Shown in pieces: positions 18,586 to 27,931 of a DNA stretch of 64,000 nt. A model generated the notes under the pieces. That model ran no database searches. It worked only from the letters and a program-made list of their open reading frames with translations, and was not told where the DNA came from. Both the position numbers and the translations under genes were made by a program. The stretch is from Halomonas sp. DQ26W (GTDB taxonomy: Bacteria > Pseudomonadota > Gammaproteobacteria > Pseudomonadales > Halomonadaceae). The stretch is from NCBI RefSeq assembly GCF_003339685.1, contig NZ_QPKI01000002.1, positions 62,001-126,000 on the forward strand, read 5' to 3'. Every line of letters starts with the position of its first letter. The first letter of the stretch is position 1.

Positions 18586-18628
18586 GTTGGAGCGCTGGTT
18601 TCCATCGCGACTGGCGCCGTCAGGCGCC
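18586..18628. repeat. REP-like palindromic element
   Basis: GGAGCG followed by the near-perfect hairpin GCGCTGG-TTT-CCATCGC (18592-18608, one mismatch), then ACTGGCGCCGTCAGGCGCC with a second small stem. The GGAGCG...CGCGAC arrangement resembles pseudomonad and xanthomonad REP sequences. It lies in the 275-bp gap between uvrD and hexR. Copy number cannot be judged from one window. Confidence 0.4.
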
Positions 18629-18663
18629 TTGGCGGAGGCCGCAGTGTTATCCCCAACGCTGGG

Positions 18664-19527
18664 CTACGGCTTGCCTTCCTGCTCCGGAAACCTTAGCGGC
18701 GTCAGGCTCTTCTTCACCGCCTTTAGCTGCTCGGCAAGCCTTGGGCCGCGGGTCTTGGCTACCCCTACCGCCAGCACGTCGACCAGCACCAGATGGGCGA
18801 TGCGCGAGCTCATCGGGGTGTAGATCTCGGTATCCTCGTGCACGTCGATATACAGCGGCAGGGTCACCTCCTCGGCCAGCGGCGAGCCGCTGGGGCACAG
18901 GCCAATCACCGTGGCACCGGCCTCGCGTGCCAGGCGCACACTGGCTACCAGCGCCCGGGTCCGGCCAGTCTGGGAGATCGCCACGACCACATCGCCCTCC
19001 TTGAGGGTCACCGCCGACATGTTCTGCATGTGCGGGTCGGCGTAAGCGGCGGTGGAAATCTGCAGACGGAAGAACTTGTGCTGGGCATCGAAGGCCACCG
19101 CCCCCGATGCTCCAAAACCGTAGAACTCCACCCGATTGGCCATGGCCAGCGCCTGGATGGCCCGGCTCAGGGCCTCGTTGTCCATCCGATCGCGCACCGA
19201 CAGCAGGGTGCCCACGGTGGAGTCGAAAATGCTCTGGGAGAATTCGGCCACCGAGTCGTCATCGTTCATCGAGAACTGGGCGAACTGACTGCCGGAAGCC
19301 AGCATCTGTGCCAGCTTGAGCTTGAAGTCTTGAAAGCCGTTGCAGCCCAGCGCCCGGCAGAACCGCACCACGGTGGGTTCGCTGACCTTGGCCTCGGTCG
19401 CCAGATCGACGATGCGCATATGGATCACTTCGTCAGGATTGCGCAGAACGTAGCGCGCCACCTTCTGCTCGGAGCGACGAAAGTGCTCCATGCGGCGTCT
19501 CATTTCATCGAACAGGGCGCGGCTCAC
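18664..19527 (-). CDS. hexR: HexR-like RpiR family transcriptional regulator
   Basis: 287-aa RpiR-family regulator with an N-terminal helix-turn-helix (about residues 1-77, including KVSEPTVVRFCRALGCNGFQ) and a C-terminal SIS sugar-phosphate domain (about 120-260, including FYGFGASGAVA and AISQTGRTRALV). HexR represses zwf, edd/eda and related Entner-Doudoroff genes and releases DNA on binding KDPG; the long overall resemblance supports HexR over other RpiR members. The GTG at 19527 follows AAGGAG; the longer TTG start places the ribosome site inside the gene. No sugar genes are adjacent, so targets must lie elsewhere. Confidence 0.85.
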   Translation of the reverse strand: MSRALFDEMRRRMEHFRRSEQKVARYVLRNPDEVIHMRIVDLATEAKVSEPTVVRFCRALGCNGFQDFKLKLAQMLASGSQFAQFSMNDDDSVAEFSQSIFDSTVGTLLSVRDRMDNEALSRAIQALAMANRVEFYGFGASGAVAFDAQHKFFRLQISTAAYADPHMQNMSAVTLKEGDVVVAISQTGRTRALVASVRLAREAGATVIGLCPSGSPLAEEVTLPLYIDVHEDTEIYTPMSSRIAHLVLVDVLAVGVAKTRGPRLAEQLKAVKKSLTPLRFPEQEGKP

Positions 19528-19739
19528 GCTGAACTCCTTGGTTGGCAATCGCAGGGCTCAGTATGCCCCATCACGAAGCCGATATGGAATTTCGGCCACG
19601 TTGCGTGAAATGGCCCACTTAGTCATCATCCTGTCAAGTAAGGTATAGTAGAAATGTCGGGGTGCCATCGTGCTGGCTGCCGGCATACCGACAGCGGTAA
19701 GGAAGACGATACGAAAAAGAAGTAGAGGGAGAGTCGGTC

Positions 19740-19940
19740 ATGAGCAAGATCGAACGCGTAACTTCGGTCAAGAGTGAGCTACTCGACATCTTCATGAGCT
19801 TGAAAGTCGCCGAACACGAGAGACGCTCACGTACCGCCGCTCAGCGCAACCTTAGGGCGCGTCGCGGCATCGAACTGCACAACGAATTCAAACAGTTGGA
19901 ACGGCACATCGCCGATCTAGCCGAAGACGAAAAGCATTGA
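19740..19940 (+). CDS. Small conserved-looking hypothetical protein
   Basis: 66-aa charged, helix-rich protein (MSKIERVTSVKSELLDIFMS ...) with a basic middle (ERRSRTAAQRNLRARRG) and an acidic end. No signal, membrane segment or recognised domain. A good ribosome site (GGGAGAGTC) precedes the ATG by a normal distance, and composition fits a real gene. Upstream, TATAGT at about 19646 could be a -10 element, but no convincing -35 accompanies it. Function unknown; a small cytosolic nucleic-acid or protein-binding adaptor is only a guess. Confidence 0.6.
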   Translation: MSKIERVTSVKSELLDIFMSLKVAEHERRSRTAAQRNLRARRGIELHNEFKQLERHIADLAEDEKH

Positions 19941-19980
19941 CGACGGCCGCCTGTCGGCGACCGTCCAAGGAATTCGCTCA

Positions 19981-19999
19981 AGCCCCGTCTAGCGGGGCT
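19981..19999. terminator. Hairpin after the 66-aa gene
   Basis: Seven-bp perfect stem AGCCCCG / CGGGGCT with a TCTAG loop, 40 bp past the 66-aa gene and just before the end of the transporter remnant on the other strand. No T-tract; tentative. Confidence 0.35.
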
Positions 20000-20009
20000 C
20001 GGGGACCTG

Positions 20010-20096
20010 TTACCCCAGCAAGCTGTTGATGAACACCAAGATCACGCCCAACGGCGTAATATAGCGCGCCACGACATACCAGACCGTCTCCCAAGA
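20010..20096 (-). pseudogene. 3' remnant of a Na+-dependent (NSS family) transporter gene
   Basis: The last 28 codons of a minus-strand frame read SWETVWYVVARYITPLGVILV and end FINSLLG. This matches the C-terminal transmembrane helix of bacterial neurotransmitter:sodium symporter-like transporters (W...RYxxPxxVxxVF pattern). Upstream residues in the same frame are unrelated and no further transmembrane helices are present in any frame, so only the gene's tail survives. The family assignment rests on a short segment. Confidence 0.45.
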
Positions 20097-20237
20097 GCAG
20101 CGACTGCCTTTTCCAACGAAGGCCCTCTGGGCTGCAAGGAAATGGGTATTAACAAGAGGCGCATGAGGGCTCTGCCCATGAAGCGCAACGACGGTTATCC
20201 GCCGCGAGGACAAGGTTAAAAAGAGTTTTCCCCTGTT

Positions 20238-20458
20238 TTATCCACAAGTAGCGCCACGCTACCCGGTTGGGAAATGACGCAGCTCGAACAACTGAACGAA
20301 AAAGCAAATCAGAGGCGGATTCCCCGTGGAAAACACGTGTAATGGGCTTCTCGGCCTTTCTCATCGAGCCAGAATCAGACCAAAATGATCATTGACCGGC
20401 CATGTAAAAAGTGGTCAATAGGCGAGAATTAGGCGGTTGCCGCCAAGAGTTATCAACA
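20238..20458. other. Intergenic region with DnaA-box-like 9-mers
   Basis: Perfect TTATCCACA at 20238-20246 and one-mismatch TTATCAACA at 20450-20458 lie in about 440 bp without a gene. An inverted repeat ATTGACC...GGTCAAT is also present around 20391-20425. The region joins the transporter remnant to the broken bcrC gene. No coding or RNA gene is seen. Confidence 0.35.
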
Positions 20459-20536
20459 GATGGTACAAGGCAAGAAATCATCCCGCACCTGCCGGAGATC
20501 CAACCGAAGGCGACATTCGACGCTCAGTGGTAACCC

Positions 20537-20865
20537 ATGGAAACGAATCTCAACCTTGCGCTTTTCGGACGTATTAATTGACGATCATGCTGACCATGGC
20601 CTTCAGCCTGGTGCTGCACGGTAAGACCCGGCGCATCGGCCGATACCTGCTGCTGCTGGCCCTGCCCGTAGCCTGGGCACGCCTCTTCCTCGGCGTTCAC
20701 TTTCCCCAGGACATGCTGGGCGCCACCCTGCTGGCCGCAGCAATGGCCCTGCTGGTTGGGGCCAACCACAACTGGCTGATACTGCCCTTCTATCATCGTG
20801 TCGCGAGACGACTCTACCACCTGCTCTTCGCGCCGCTGATTGCCCGAGGCTGGGTGAGGCGCTGA
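20537..20865 (+). pseudogene. BcrC/YbjG-type undecaprenyl-pyrophosphate phosphatase with internal deletion
   Basis: The ATG at 20537 opens METNLNLALFGRIN then TGA, which matches the start of BcrC/YbjG PAP2 phosphatases. The next frame, from about 20578, continues TIMLTMAFSLVLHG..., then ARLFLGVHFPQDMLG and ends ARGWVRR, which matches the same family from just after its SFPSDH motif to the natural C-terminus. About 85 central codons are missing, including the KxxxxxxRP and PSxH catalytic motifs, and the two parts are out of frame. Only the third PAP2 motif remains, so the product cannot be active. The 3' half has no independent ribosome site. UppP, encoded 5 kb away, can supply the recycling activity. 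Confidence 0.75.
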
Positions 20866-20896
20866 GTCCTCTGTCGAGCTCGGCGCCGTCAGGGGG

Positions 20897-22729
20897 CTAT
20901 TCGACGGTAACGGACTTCGCCAGGTTGCGCGGCTGATCCACGTCGGTACCCTTGAGTACCGCCACGTGATAGCTCAACAGCTGCAGCGGAATGGTATAGA
21001 GAATCGGTGCCAGGGCATCATGCACATGGGGTAGTCTGAGCACGCGTATGCCCTCTTCCTCTTCCAGCCCCACCGCTTCGTCGGCAAAGACGAACAGTTC
21101 GCCGCCACGGGCTCGCACTTCCTGGAGATTGGACTTCAACTTGTCGAGCAGTTCGTCGTTGGGCGCCACCGAGATAACCGGCATTTCGCTATCCACCAGG
21201 GCAAGGGGCCCGTGCTTGAGCTCACCGGCGGGATAGGCCTCGGCATGGATATAGGAGATCTCCTTGAGCTTCAGTGCGCCTTCCAGTGCAATGGGGAAAT
21301 GCACGCCCCGGCCAAGAAAGAGCGCATGGTGCTTTTCGGCAAAGGCCGTCGACAGCGACTCAATCTTGTCATCCAGTTTCAACACCTGCGACACCAGCCG
21401 GGGCAAGCTGCGCAGCCCGGCCACCAGTTCTTCCTGGAGAGCAGAGGAAAGCCCCTTGATCCTGCCCAGAGCCAGGGTCAACAGCATCAGGCCGGTGAGC
21501 TGGGTGGTGAACGCCTTGGTCGAGGCCACGCCAATCTCGGGACCGGCCTGGGTCATCAGGGTCAGATCGGATTCCCGCACCAGCGAACTGCCCGGCACGT
21601 TGCAAATCGCCAGGCTTCCCAGGTAATCCTGCTCGCGGGCGAAGCGCAGCGCAGCCAGGGTGTCGGCGGTCTCGCCGGATTGTGACAGCGTCACGAACAG
21701 GGTGCCTTCGGGGACGACCACCGTCCGGTAGCGATACTCGGAAGCCACCTCCACCTGAACCGGAATACCGGCATAGCGCTCCAGCCAGTAGCGCGCCACC
21801 ATCCCGGCATGATAGCTGGTACCACAGGCCACGATATGGATCTGCTGGACACGCTCGAACAGCGCCTCGGCTCCGGGGCCGAAGCTCTCCACCAGTACCG
21901 ACTTGTCGCCCAACCGGCCTTCCAGTGCCGCGGCGATCACCGCCGGCTGCTCGAAGATCTCTTTCTGCATGAAGTGGCGGTAGTTGCCCTTGCTGGCGGC
22001 ACCGTCGGCGTATTCGAATGTATGAATTTCATGATCGACTGCCTGGCCACGATCATCGAAGACATCGATGCGACCCCCATCGGATAGGCGAACGACATCG
22101 CCCTCCTGCAGGTAGATGAAGCGATCGGTGACCTGTAGCAAGGCCAGAGGGTCCGAACCCAGAAAGGCCTCGTCGATCCCCACCCCTACTACCAGGGGGC
22201 TGCCCTTGCGCGCCCCGACGATGACATCAGGCTCGTCAGCATGCATCACCGCCAGGGCATAGGCACCCTCCAGCCGCTTCAGTACTCGCTGAACCGATAC
22301 CAGCAGGCCATCGCCCCGACGATACTCACGCTCCAGCAGGTGGGCCACCACTTCGGTATCAGTCTGTGACTCGAAGACATAGCCGGATTCCCTGAGTTCG
22401 TCACGCAGTCTCTCGTGATTCTCGATGATGCCGTTATGCACCACCGCGAGCCGCTCGCCCGAGGCGTGGGGGTGCGCATTGGCCTCGCTGGGCTTACCGT
22501 GGGTGGCCCAGCGGGTGTGAGCGATGCCGCAGTGACCGGATAGCGGCTCGCAGCCAAGCCGCTGCTCAAGTGCCGCTACCTTGCCCAGCGCCCGGCAGCG
22601 CTGCAGCCCCTGCGAGTCGAGTACTGCCATGCCGGCCGAGTCATAGCCGCGATACTCCAGGCGCCGCAGCCCCTCGAGCAGGATATTCTGCACATTGCGC
22701 TGGGCAACGGCACCAACGATTCCACACAT
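20897..22729 (-). CDS. glmS: Glutamine-fructose-6-phosphate aminotransferase
   Basis: 610-aa GlmS, which makes glucosamine-6-phosphate from fructose-6-phosphate and glutamine, the entry to peptidoglycan and LPS amino sugars. The N-terminal Ntn glutaminase domain has the nucleophile Cys2 ([10 protein letters not shown]) and the loops [11 protein letters not shown] and [10 protein letters not shown]. Two SIS isomerase domains follow ([27 protein letters not shown]), and the C-terminus is [13 protein letters not shown]. The start with GAGGAAAGCGCG upstream is required for Cys2. It lies 10 bp after glmU, so they form one operon. Confidence 0.97.
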   Translation of the reverse strand: MCGIVGAVAQRNVQNILLEGLRRLEYRGYDSAGMAVLDSQGLQRCRALGKVAALEQRLGCEPLSGHCGIAHTRWATHGKPSEANAHPHASGERLAVVHNGIIENHERLRDELRESGYVFESQTDTEVVAHLLEREYRRGDGLLVSVQRVLKRLEGAYALAVMHADEPDVIVGARKGSPLVVGVGIDEAFLGSDPLALLQVTDRFIYLQEGDVVRLSDGGRIDVFDDRGQAVDHEIHTFEYADGAASKGNYRHFMQKEIFEQPAVIAAALEGRLGDKSVLVESFGPGAEALFERVQQIHIVACGTSYHAGMVARYWLERYAGIPVQVEVASEYRYRTVVVPEGTLFVTLSQSGETADTLAALRFAREQDYLGSLAICNVPGSSLVRESDLTLMTQAGPEIGVASTKAFTTQLTGLMLLTLALGRIKGLSSALQEELVAGLRSLPRLVSQVLKLDDKIESLSTAFAEKHHALFLGRGVHFPIALEGALKLKEISYIHAEAYPAGELKHGPLALVDSEMPVISVAPNDELLDKLKSNLQEVRARGGELFVFADEAVGLEEEEGIRVLRLPHVHDALAPILYTIPLQLLSYHVAVLKGTDVDQPRNLAKSVTVE

Positions 22730-22739
22730 CGCGCTTTCC

Positions 22740-24107
22740 TCAGTAATCCTTTGCCTTGGTGGGACGCGGCCAGTCTGCCTTGGCGATCTGGCGGCCTCGG
22801 GAGACAGCCAGTGCATTGTCGGCCACGTCCTTGCTGATCGTCGACCCGGCGCCCACGGTGGCGCCACGGCCAACGCTGACCGGCGCCACAAGAGCGGTAT
22901 TGGAACCGATGAAGGCCCCGTCGCCGATCTCAGTGCGATGCTTGTTGGCACCGTCGTAATTGCAGGTGATGGTGCCCGCGCCGACGTTGACGTCGCGTCC
23001 CAGGCAGGCGTCTCCCACATAGCTCAAGTGGTTGATCTTGCTTCCCTCCCCCACCTCGACGTTCTTGGTCTCGACGAAATTGCCCACCTTGGCACCCACC
23101 GCCAGGCGCGAGCCGGGACGCAGCCGAGCGAAGGGTCCGATACGGTTGCGCCCGGCGATCACGGCGCCGTCGATGACACTATGGGCCTCGATCACCGATT
23201 CAGCACCGATATGGCTGTCGCGAATCATGCAGTGGGGGCCGATGCGCACACCTTCACCAAGCTCGACATCACCCTCGAAGACACAGCCCACGTCGATTTC
23301 CACATCGTGGCCGCAGGTCAACCGGCCGCGCACATCGAGCCGCGCCGGGTCCAGCAGGGCCACGCCCTGGAACATCAGTTGCTCGGCGATGCGAGCCTGG
23401 TGCGCCCGCTCGAGCCGCGCCATCTGCAGGCGGTTGTTGACCCCCTCGACCTCCAGCGGGTTGGCAGGCTGTGCGGTGGCGATCGCCACACCGTCGGCCG
23501 CCGCCATGGCTATCACGTCGGTCAGGTAGTATTCACCCTGGGCGTTATCGGCCGAGAGCCGGGGGAGCCAGCGCTTCAGCTGTGTGGCGGTCATGGCCAT
23601 GATTCCGGTATTGCATTCACGCACCAACAGCTCGTGCTCGTTGGCATCCTTCTGCTCGACGATAGCCACGACCTCTCCGTCGTCGTTGCGCAGGATACGG
23701 CCATAGCCGCCGGGATCGTCGAGGGTCACAGTGAGCAGGCCCATGCGCGACTCGTTGACCAGGTCGAGCAAAGCCGACAGGGTCTCGTGACGAATCAGCG
23801 GAACGTCGCCATACAGCACCAGCACCTTGCCCCGGCCGAGCGCATCAAGAGTTTGGGCTACCGCATGACCGGTTCCCTTCTGTTCCGCCTGCAGGGCAAA
23901 GCGCACGGGATATTCGCCGAGTGCATGGCGTACCTGATCGGCGCCATGGCCAATCACCACGTGCATGTGATCGACCTCGAGCCGCCGGGCGGTATCGATG
24001 ACATGACACACCATCGGTTTGCCGGCCAGCCGGTGCAGTACCTTAGGCCGTTGCGAGCGCATTCGCGTCCCTTGCCCGGCGGCCAGAATCACCACGTCGA
24101 GGGTCAT
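22740..24107 (-). CDS. glmU: Bifunctional UDP-GlcNAc pyrophosphorylase / GlcN-1-P acetyltransferase
   Basis: 455-aa GlmU, which acetylates glucosamine-1-phosphate and then joins it to UTP to give UDP-GlcNAc. The N-terminal uridyltransferase motif is [18 protein letters not shown] (residues 8-25). The C-terminal half is a left-handed beta-helix of hexapeptide repeats (for example [39 protein letters not shown]). It is upstream of glmS in one operon; glmM, which links the two reactions, is not in the window. GGAG lies just upstream of the ATG. Confidence 0.97.
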   Translation of the reverse strand: MTLDVVILAAGQGTRMRSQRPKVLHRLAGKPMVCHVIDTARRLEVDHMHVVIGHGADQVRHALGEYPVRFALQAEQKGTGHAVAQTLDALGRGKVLVLYGDVPLIRHETLSALLDLVNESRMGLLTVTLDDPGGYGRILRNDDGEVVAIVEQKDANEHELLVRECNTGIMAMTATQLKRWLPRLSADNAQGEYYLTDVIAMAAADGVAIATAQPANPLEVEGVNNRLQMARLERAHQARIAEQLMFQGVALLDPARLDVRGRLTCGHDVEIDVGCVFEGDVELGEGVRIGPHCMIRDSHIGAESVIEAHSVIDGAVIAGRNRIGPFARLRPGSRLAVGAKVGNFVETKNVEVGEGSKINHLSYVGDACLGRDVNVGAGTITCNYDGANKHRTEIGDGAFIGSNTALVAPVSVGRGATVGAGSTISKDVADNALAVSRGRQIAKADWPRPTKAKDY

Positions 24108-24186
24108 CTTGACTCCTTATCCTTGGTTTTTTCCGTATCGCTACAGTCTAACGGATGACACCGTCCGGCGCTGCCCGGGTGAATCG

Positions 24187-25251
24187 TTAGCGAACCTCTA
24201 TGTCCATTTCATCCATCTGCAACTGGCCGAAATGATCGGCAAAGGCAGCCGTGGCAACGCTGGCCCAGCCGCCTTCCTCGCGGATCAACATCAACACCTT
24301 GAGATCCTGTTCCCTGGCCAGTACCATGCCCTCCTTTTCGCCCAGCACCATCAATGCGGTCGCCCAGGCATCCGCCCAGGCATTGGAGGGATGCGCCACA
24401 GTGACCGACGCCAGGCGATGGTCGATGGGCCGACCGGTGCGCGGATCGAGGGTATGCGAGTAGCGCCGGCCCTCCTCCTCGAAGTAGTTGCGGTAGTCCC
24501 CGGAGGAGGCCACCGAAATCGCTTCCAGCGGCAGGATATGCTGTGCTTCCTGGCGATCGACCAGCGGCGCCTCGATACCGATGCGCCAAGGCTGGCTCTC
24601 GGTATCACGATAGCCACGCACGATCAGGTCACCACCAAGGTTGACCAGGTAGTGTTCGACGCCCTCTCCATCCAGGTAAGCCGCAACCCGGTCGGTGCCA
24701 TGCCCCTTGGCCACCCCGCCAAGATTGACGAAGACATCGCGCAGCCGCCGTGCCTGCAGGCCATTCTCGTCGATCTCGATGCTGTCCGGACCCACTTCGG
24801 CGAGGCGTTCGTTCAGCGTCTCTTCGTCCGGAACCTCCCGGGGGCGGGCCTCGGAGCCAAAGCTCCACAGGTTGACCAGCCCGCCGATGGTCACGTCAAA
24901 GGCTCCGTTGCTCGCCTCGGCCACCGATTGACTGATCGCCAGCACCTCGATCAGTTCATTGGAGAGCGGCTGCCATTCACCGACCGGCGCCTGATTGAAG
25001 GCGATCAACTCCGAGTCCTCGCGGTAGATCGACATGGCGGCATCCACGCCCTCAAGAACCTCAACCAGCCCCTCCTCGAGCCGCTGCGCGTCTCCCTGGG
25101 TCAGTGAGCCGGCAATCGTGACCTGATAGAAGGAGCCGAAGATGGCGCCTTCGAGGAGTACCGGTGACTCCAGAGGACGATCGTTTTCGGAGCAGCCCAC
25201 CACCAGCAACAGCAGCACCGCAGAGACAAGAAGACGGGGAAGTCGACGCAT
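24187..25251 (-). CDS. apbE: FAD:protein FMN transferase (ApbE lipoprotein)
   Basis: 354-aa ApbE, which attaches FMN covalently to threonine of NqrB/NqrC, RnfG-type and related proteins on the periplasmic side. A lipoprotein signal is visible (LLVSAVLLLLVVGC, Cys at about residue 20). Family motifs include GSFYQVT, DAAMSIYREDSEL, NLGGDLIVRG and the Mg-binding HTLDPRTGRP with DAWATALMVLG. The ATG at 25251 follows GAGGAGAG; longer starts disturb the signal peptide. No nqr or rnf genes are close, so its targets are encoded elsewhere. Confidence 0.93.
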   Translation of the reverse strand: MRRLPRLLVSAVLLLLVVGCSENDRPLESPVLLEGAIFGSFYQVTIAGSLTQGDAQRLEEGLVEVLEGVDAAMSIYREDSELIAFNQAPVGEWQPLSNELIEVLAISQSVAEASNGAFDVTIGGLVNLWSFGSEARPREVPDEETLNERLAEVGPDSIEIDENGLQARRLRDVFVNLGGVAKGHGTDRVAAYLDGEGVEHYLVNLGGDLIVRGYRDTESQPWRIGIEAPLVDRQEAQHILPLEAISVASSGDYRNYFEEEGRRYSHTLDPRTGRPIDHRLASVTVAHPSNAWADAWATALMVLGEKEGMVLAREQDLKVLMLIREEGGWASVATAAFADHFGQLQMDEMDIEVR

Positions 25252-25295
25252 GATGATGAAGCTCTCCTCGAGAACAGCACGATTTCGCCTTGCGG

Positions 25296-26093
25296 CTACC
25301 AGAAGACCCATAGCAGCCAGAGGCCCAGAATGATTCGATAGACCACAAAGGGCTGCATACCGATCCGTTTGATGAATGTCAGAAAATAGTGAATGCAGAC
25401 ATAGGCGCTGATAGCGGATATTACCGCCCCCACCAGCAGCGCAGAAACCGCGATGGGCTCGGGGTCCCGGATCAGTTCGCTGATCTCAAGGCCACCGGCC
25501 AGCACGATCACCGGAATCGACATCAGGAAGGAGAAACGTGCCGCACCCTCCCGGCTCATCCCCAACAGCAGCGCCGCGGTGATGGTGATACCCGAGCGCG
25601 AGGTTCCCGGTATCAGCGCCAACGCCTGGGCCCCGCCTATCAGGAGCGCATCCTTAAGCGTGAGTTGGTACTCACTTCTCCCGGAGCGCCGTTTCCAGTC
25701 AGCATACCCCAGCAGGAGCCCGAAGCCGATCAGGCTCATGCCGATCACCAGCGGTGAACGCATCACGGTCTCGATGGGTGACTTGAAGAGCAGGGCGGCG
25801 AGCCCGACGGGGAAGGTGGCCAGCAGCACCCAAGCAGCAAGCCGCCCATCCGCATCGAGGCCACGACCGCGAACGTAGTCCATCACGCTATCGCCCATGC
25901 GCACTAGATCCAGGCGGAAATAGACCACTACCGCCGCGAGGCTGCCCATATGCAGGGCAACATCGAAGGCCAGCCCCTGATCCTCCCACTCGGTCAGCAC
26001 CGGTACCAGAACCAGGTGGGCGGAGCTGGAAATCGGCAGGAATTCGGTCAGTCCCTGAACGAGAGCGAGTATGGCGACCTGAAGCCAATCCAT
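25296..26093 (-). CDS. uppP: Undecaprenyl-diphosphatase UppP (BacA)
   Basis: 265-aa integral membrane phosphatase that recycles undecaprenyl pyrophosphate, the lipid carrier for cell-wall and O-antigen synthesis. The catalytic motifs are present: GLTEFLPISSSAHLVL near residues 14-29 and LIPGTSRSGITI in the middle. About seven to eight hydrophobic segments. It becomes the only visible intact enzyme of this activity in the window, since a bcrC-type gene 5 kb away is broken. Confidence 0.96.
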   Translation of the reverse strand: MDWLQVAILALVQGLTEFLPISSSAHLVLVPVLTEWEDQGLAFDVALHMGSLAAVVVYFRLDLVRMGDSVMDYVRGRGLDADGRLAAWVLLATFPVGLAALLFKSPIETVMRSPLVIGMSLIGFGLLLGYADWKRRSGRSEYQLTLKDALLIGGAQALALIPGTSRSGITITAALLLGMSREGAARFSFLMSIPVIVLAGGLEISELIRDPEPIAVSALLVGAVISAISAYVCIHYFLTFIKRIGMQPFVVYRIILGLWLLWVFW

Positions 26094-26256
26094 GTGGCGG
26101 TCTCCTGACTGAGAAGTCGTGCGCAGCGGCAGTGGCGTCCGCCAGACGCAGGGATGAAACGTTCAAGAGGATACACGCCCGACCGACGGTTGACACGCCC
26201 CCGCCGCTCCGGGAGGCTATGCTTCCCCCCTGTCCACCGCTGCCAACGGAGCCCCC

Positions 26257-26379
26257 ATGGCCGCCGAGATGATCAAGCCAGCCGTCCTGCTCATCGCCAT
26301 ACCCTTCACGATTCTGCTGACAGTCATCCTGATCTTCGTGATTCGCTCACTGTGGACGCGGTACAACGATGACGAATAG
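26257..26379 (+). CDS. Small single-pass membrane protein, hypothetical
   Basis: 40-aa reading frame MAAEMIKPAVLLIAIPFTIL... with one strong transmembrane helix (about residues 7-30) and a charged tail RSLWTRYNDDE. ACGGAG lies six bases before the ATG. It is divergent from uppP and convergent with mgtE. Function unknown. The clear ribosome site, the clean amphipathic layout and the fit to the space between two genes argue for a real small protein. Confidence 0.5.
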   Translation: MAAEMIKPAVLLIAIPFTILLTVILIFVIRSLWTRYNDDE

Positions 26380-26396
26380 TCCGTGGCCGACAGCGC

Positions 26397-27770
26397 TCAA
26401 AGTCCTGTCAGGATCGCCGTGGCAATGGTGAAATAGATCACCACGCCGCAGGCATCGATCAGGGTGGTTACCAGTGGCGCCGATGCAGTGGCAGGGTCCA
26501 CCTTGAACCGCTCCAGCACGAAGGGCAGGCACATGCCCAGCAGGCTGCCGAACAGCACAATGGTAACCATGCTCATGGCGACTACCATGGCCACCGCCTC
26601 ACCACCGCGCATCACCCCGATGGGGGCGACCGCCACCGCCATGGTCAGCCCCAGCGCCCCCGCCACCAATAGCTCTCGACCGAGCAGCTTGCTCCAGTCC
26701 TTGACTCCGACATCGCCGGTAGCCATACCCCGCACCATCAGGGTGGCGGCCTGGGCCCCCGCGTTACCGCCACTACCGATCAGCAACGGCAGAAAGAACA
26801 CCAGCGCCACCTGGGCGGCGATGGTGTCCTCGAAGTAGGCGATGCCGGCGCCGGAGAAGAGGTTGGCAAACACCAGCAATACCAGCCAGGTTACCCGCTT
26901 GCGATAAAGGCTCCAGATCGGCACCCGGCTGACGCCATCCTCGAGCTGACCGATGGACATCCCCTTGTGGAAATCCTCGGTGGCCTCGGACTCGGCTACG
27001 TCCATGGCGTCATCGTGAGTGACGATGCCCACCAGCCGCTCATCGTGGTCGGTGACCGGCATGGCCAGCAGGTCATAACGGGATATCAACCGGGCGACCT
27101 CTTCCTGCTCCTCATCGACCGAGATACTGATCACATCCTTGATCATCAGGTCGTCGACCTGGGCCCCGGGTCTGGCCACCATCAGTTGACGCAGCGACAT
27201 GGTACCCGCCAACCGGCCATCCGCATCGATGATATAGAGCTGATAGACGGTCTCGGCGTCCGGTGCGGTCTGCCGCACCCGCATCATCGCCTGGGACACC
27301 GTCATGCCGCTGGGGATCGCCACGTAGTCCGAAGTCATGATCGCCCCGGCAGTGCCCTCCTCGTAGCTTGCCAGTCGCTTGAGGTCCTCGCGCTCCTGGC
27401 GCGCCATGCGCCGCAGCAGGGTTTCGCGCCGGTCTTCGCCCAGCAGGTTGAACAGGTCGACCCGCTCGTCCGAGCCCATCTCCTCGAGAATCAACAGCAG
27501 CATGTCGTCGGAGATCGCCTCGGCGATCTCCAACTGCTCGTCGCCCGGCAGGTAGCCCAGCACATTGGCCCGGCGCTCGATCGGCAGACAGTCCAACAAT
27601 CCCAGCACCAGGGGAAGATCATCTTCCTCCTCGGCGATATCCTCTAGAATCTCCGCCAGGTCGGCGGCACGCAGTTCGGGAAGCAGCTCATCAAGGCGCT
27701 CCCTTTGCTCTGCCTGGAGAGCCTCCAAGAGCGTATCTTTCTGTTCCTGAAGCGTTTCGTTCAGTGACAT
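26397..27770 (-). CDS. mgtE: Magnesium transporter MgtE
   Basis: 457-aa MgtE Mg2+ channel. The cytosolic MgtE N-domain (about residues 30-130, acidic and helical) is followed by two CBS domains (about 135-260, including MTSDYVAIPSGMTVSQA and VGIVTHDDAMDV) that sense intracellular Mg. Five transmembrane helices follow, with the pore motif LLIGSGGNAGAQAATLMVRG. I chose the second ATG, which sits six bases after AGGAG; the first ATG abuts the ribosome site. It is downstream of the atp terminator and transcribed separately. Confidence 0.95.
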   Translation of the reverse strand: MSLNETLQEQKDTLLEALQAEQRERLDELLPELRAADLAEILEDIAEEEDDLPLVLGLLDCLPIERRANVLGYLPGDEQLEIAEAISDDMLLLILEEMGSDERVDLFNLLGEDRRETLLRRMARQEREDLKRLASYEEGTAGAIMTSDYVAIPSGMTVSQAMMRVRQTAPDAETVYQLYIIDADGRLAGTMSLRQLMVARPGAQVDDLMIKDVISISVDEEQEEVARLISRYDLLAMPVTDHDERLVGIVTHDDAMDVAESEATEDFHKGMSIGQLEDGVSRVPIWSLYRKRVTWLVLLVFANLFSGAGIAYFEDTIAAQVALVFFLPLLIGSGGNAGAQAATLMVRGMATGDVGVKDWSKLLGRELLVAGALGLTMAVAVAPIGVMRGGEAVAMVVAMSMVTIVLFGSLLGMCLPFVLERFKVDPATASAPLVTTLIDACGVVIYFTIATAILTGL

Positions 27771-27878
27771 GGGCATCTCCTAGCGCCGCCACGAAAGTCT
27801 AAGACTTTTTACCAGCACGGGGCATATGAGGACGGTTCGGGAGCGACCCGACGCATGGACGACATCATAGCAGAGACA

Positions 27879-27913
27879 AAAACGCCCCTCGAACACTGTT
27901 CGAGGGGCGTTTT
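27879..27913 (-). terminator. atp operon terminator
   Basis: Perfect 17-bp stem (AAAACGCCCCTCGAACA with its complement) around a single base, so the real loop is about three to five bases. T-rich on the minus-strand side. It lies 19 bp past the atpC stop. Confidence 0.85.
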
Positions 27914-27931
27914 ACACGGTAATGGCCAGGT

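Noticed and set aside
22695..24158. 487-aa plus-strand open frame
   Set aside because: Antisense shadow of glmU and the glmS start; no recognisable domain.
26190..26223. TTGACA ... TATGCT as a promoter for the 40-aa gene
   Set aside because: The spacer is 22 bp, too long for sigma70.
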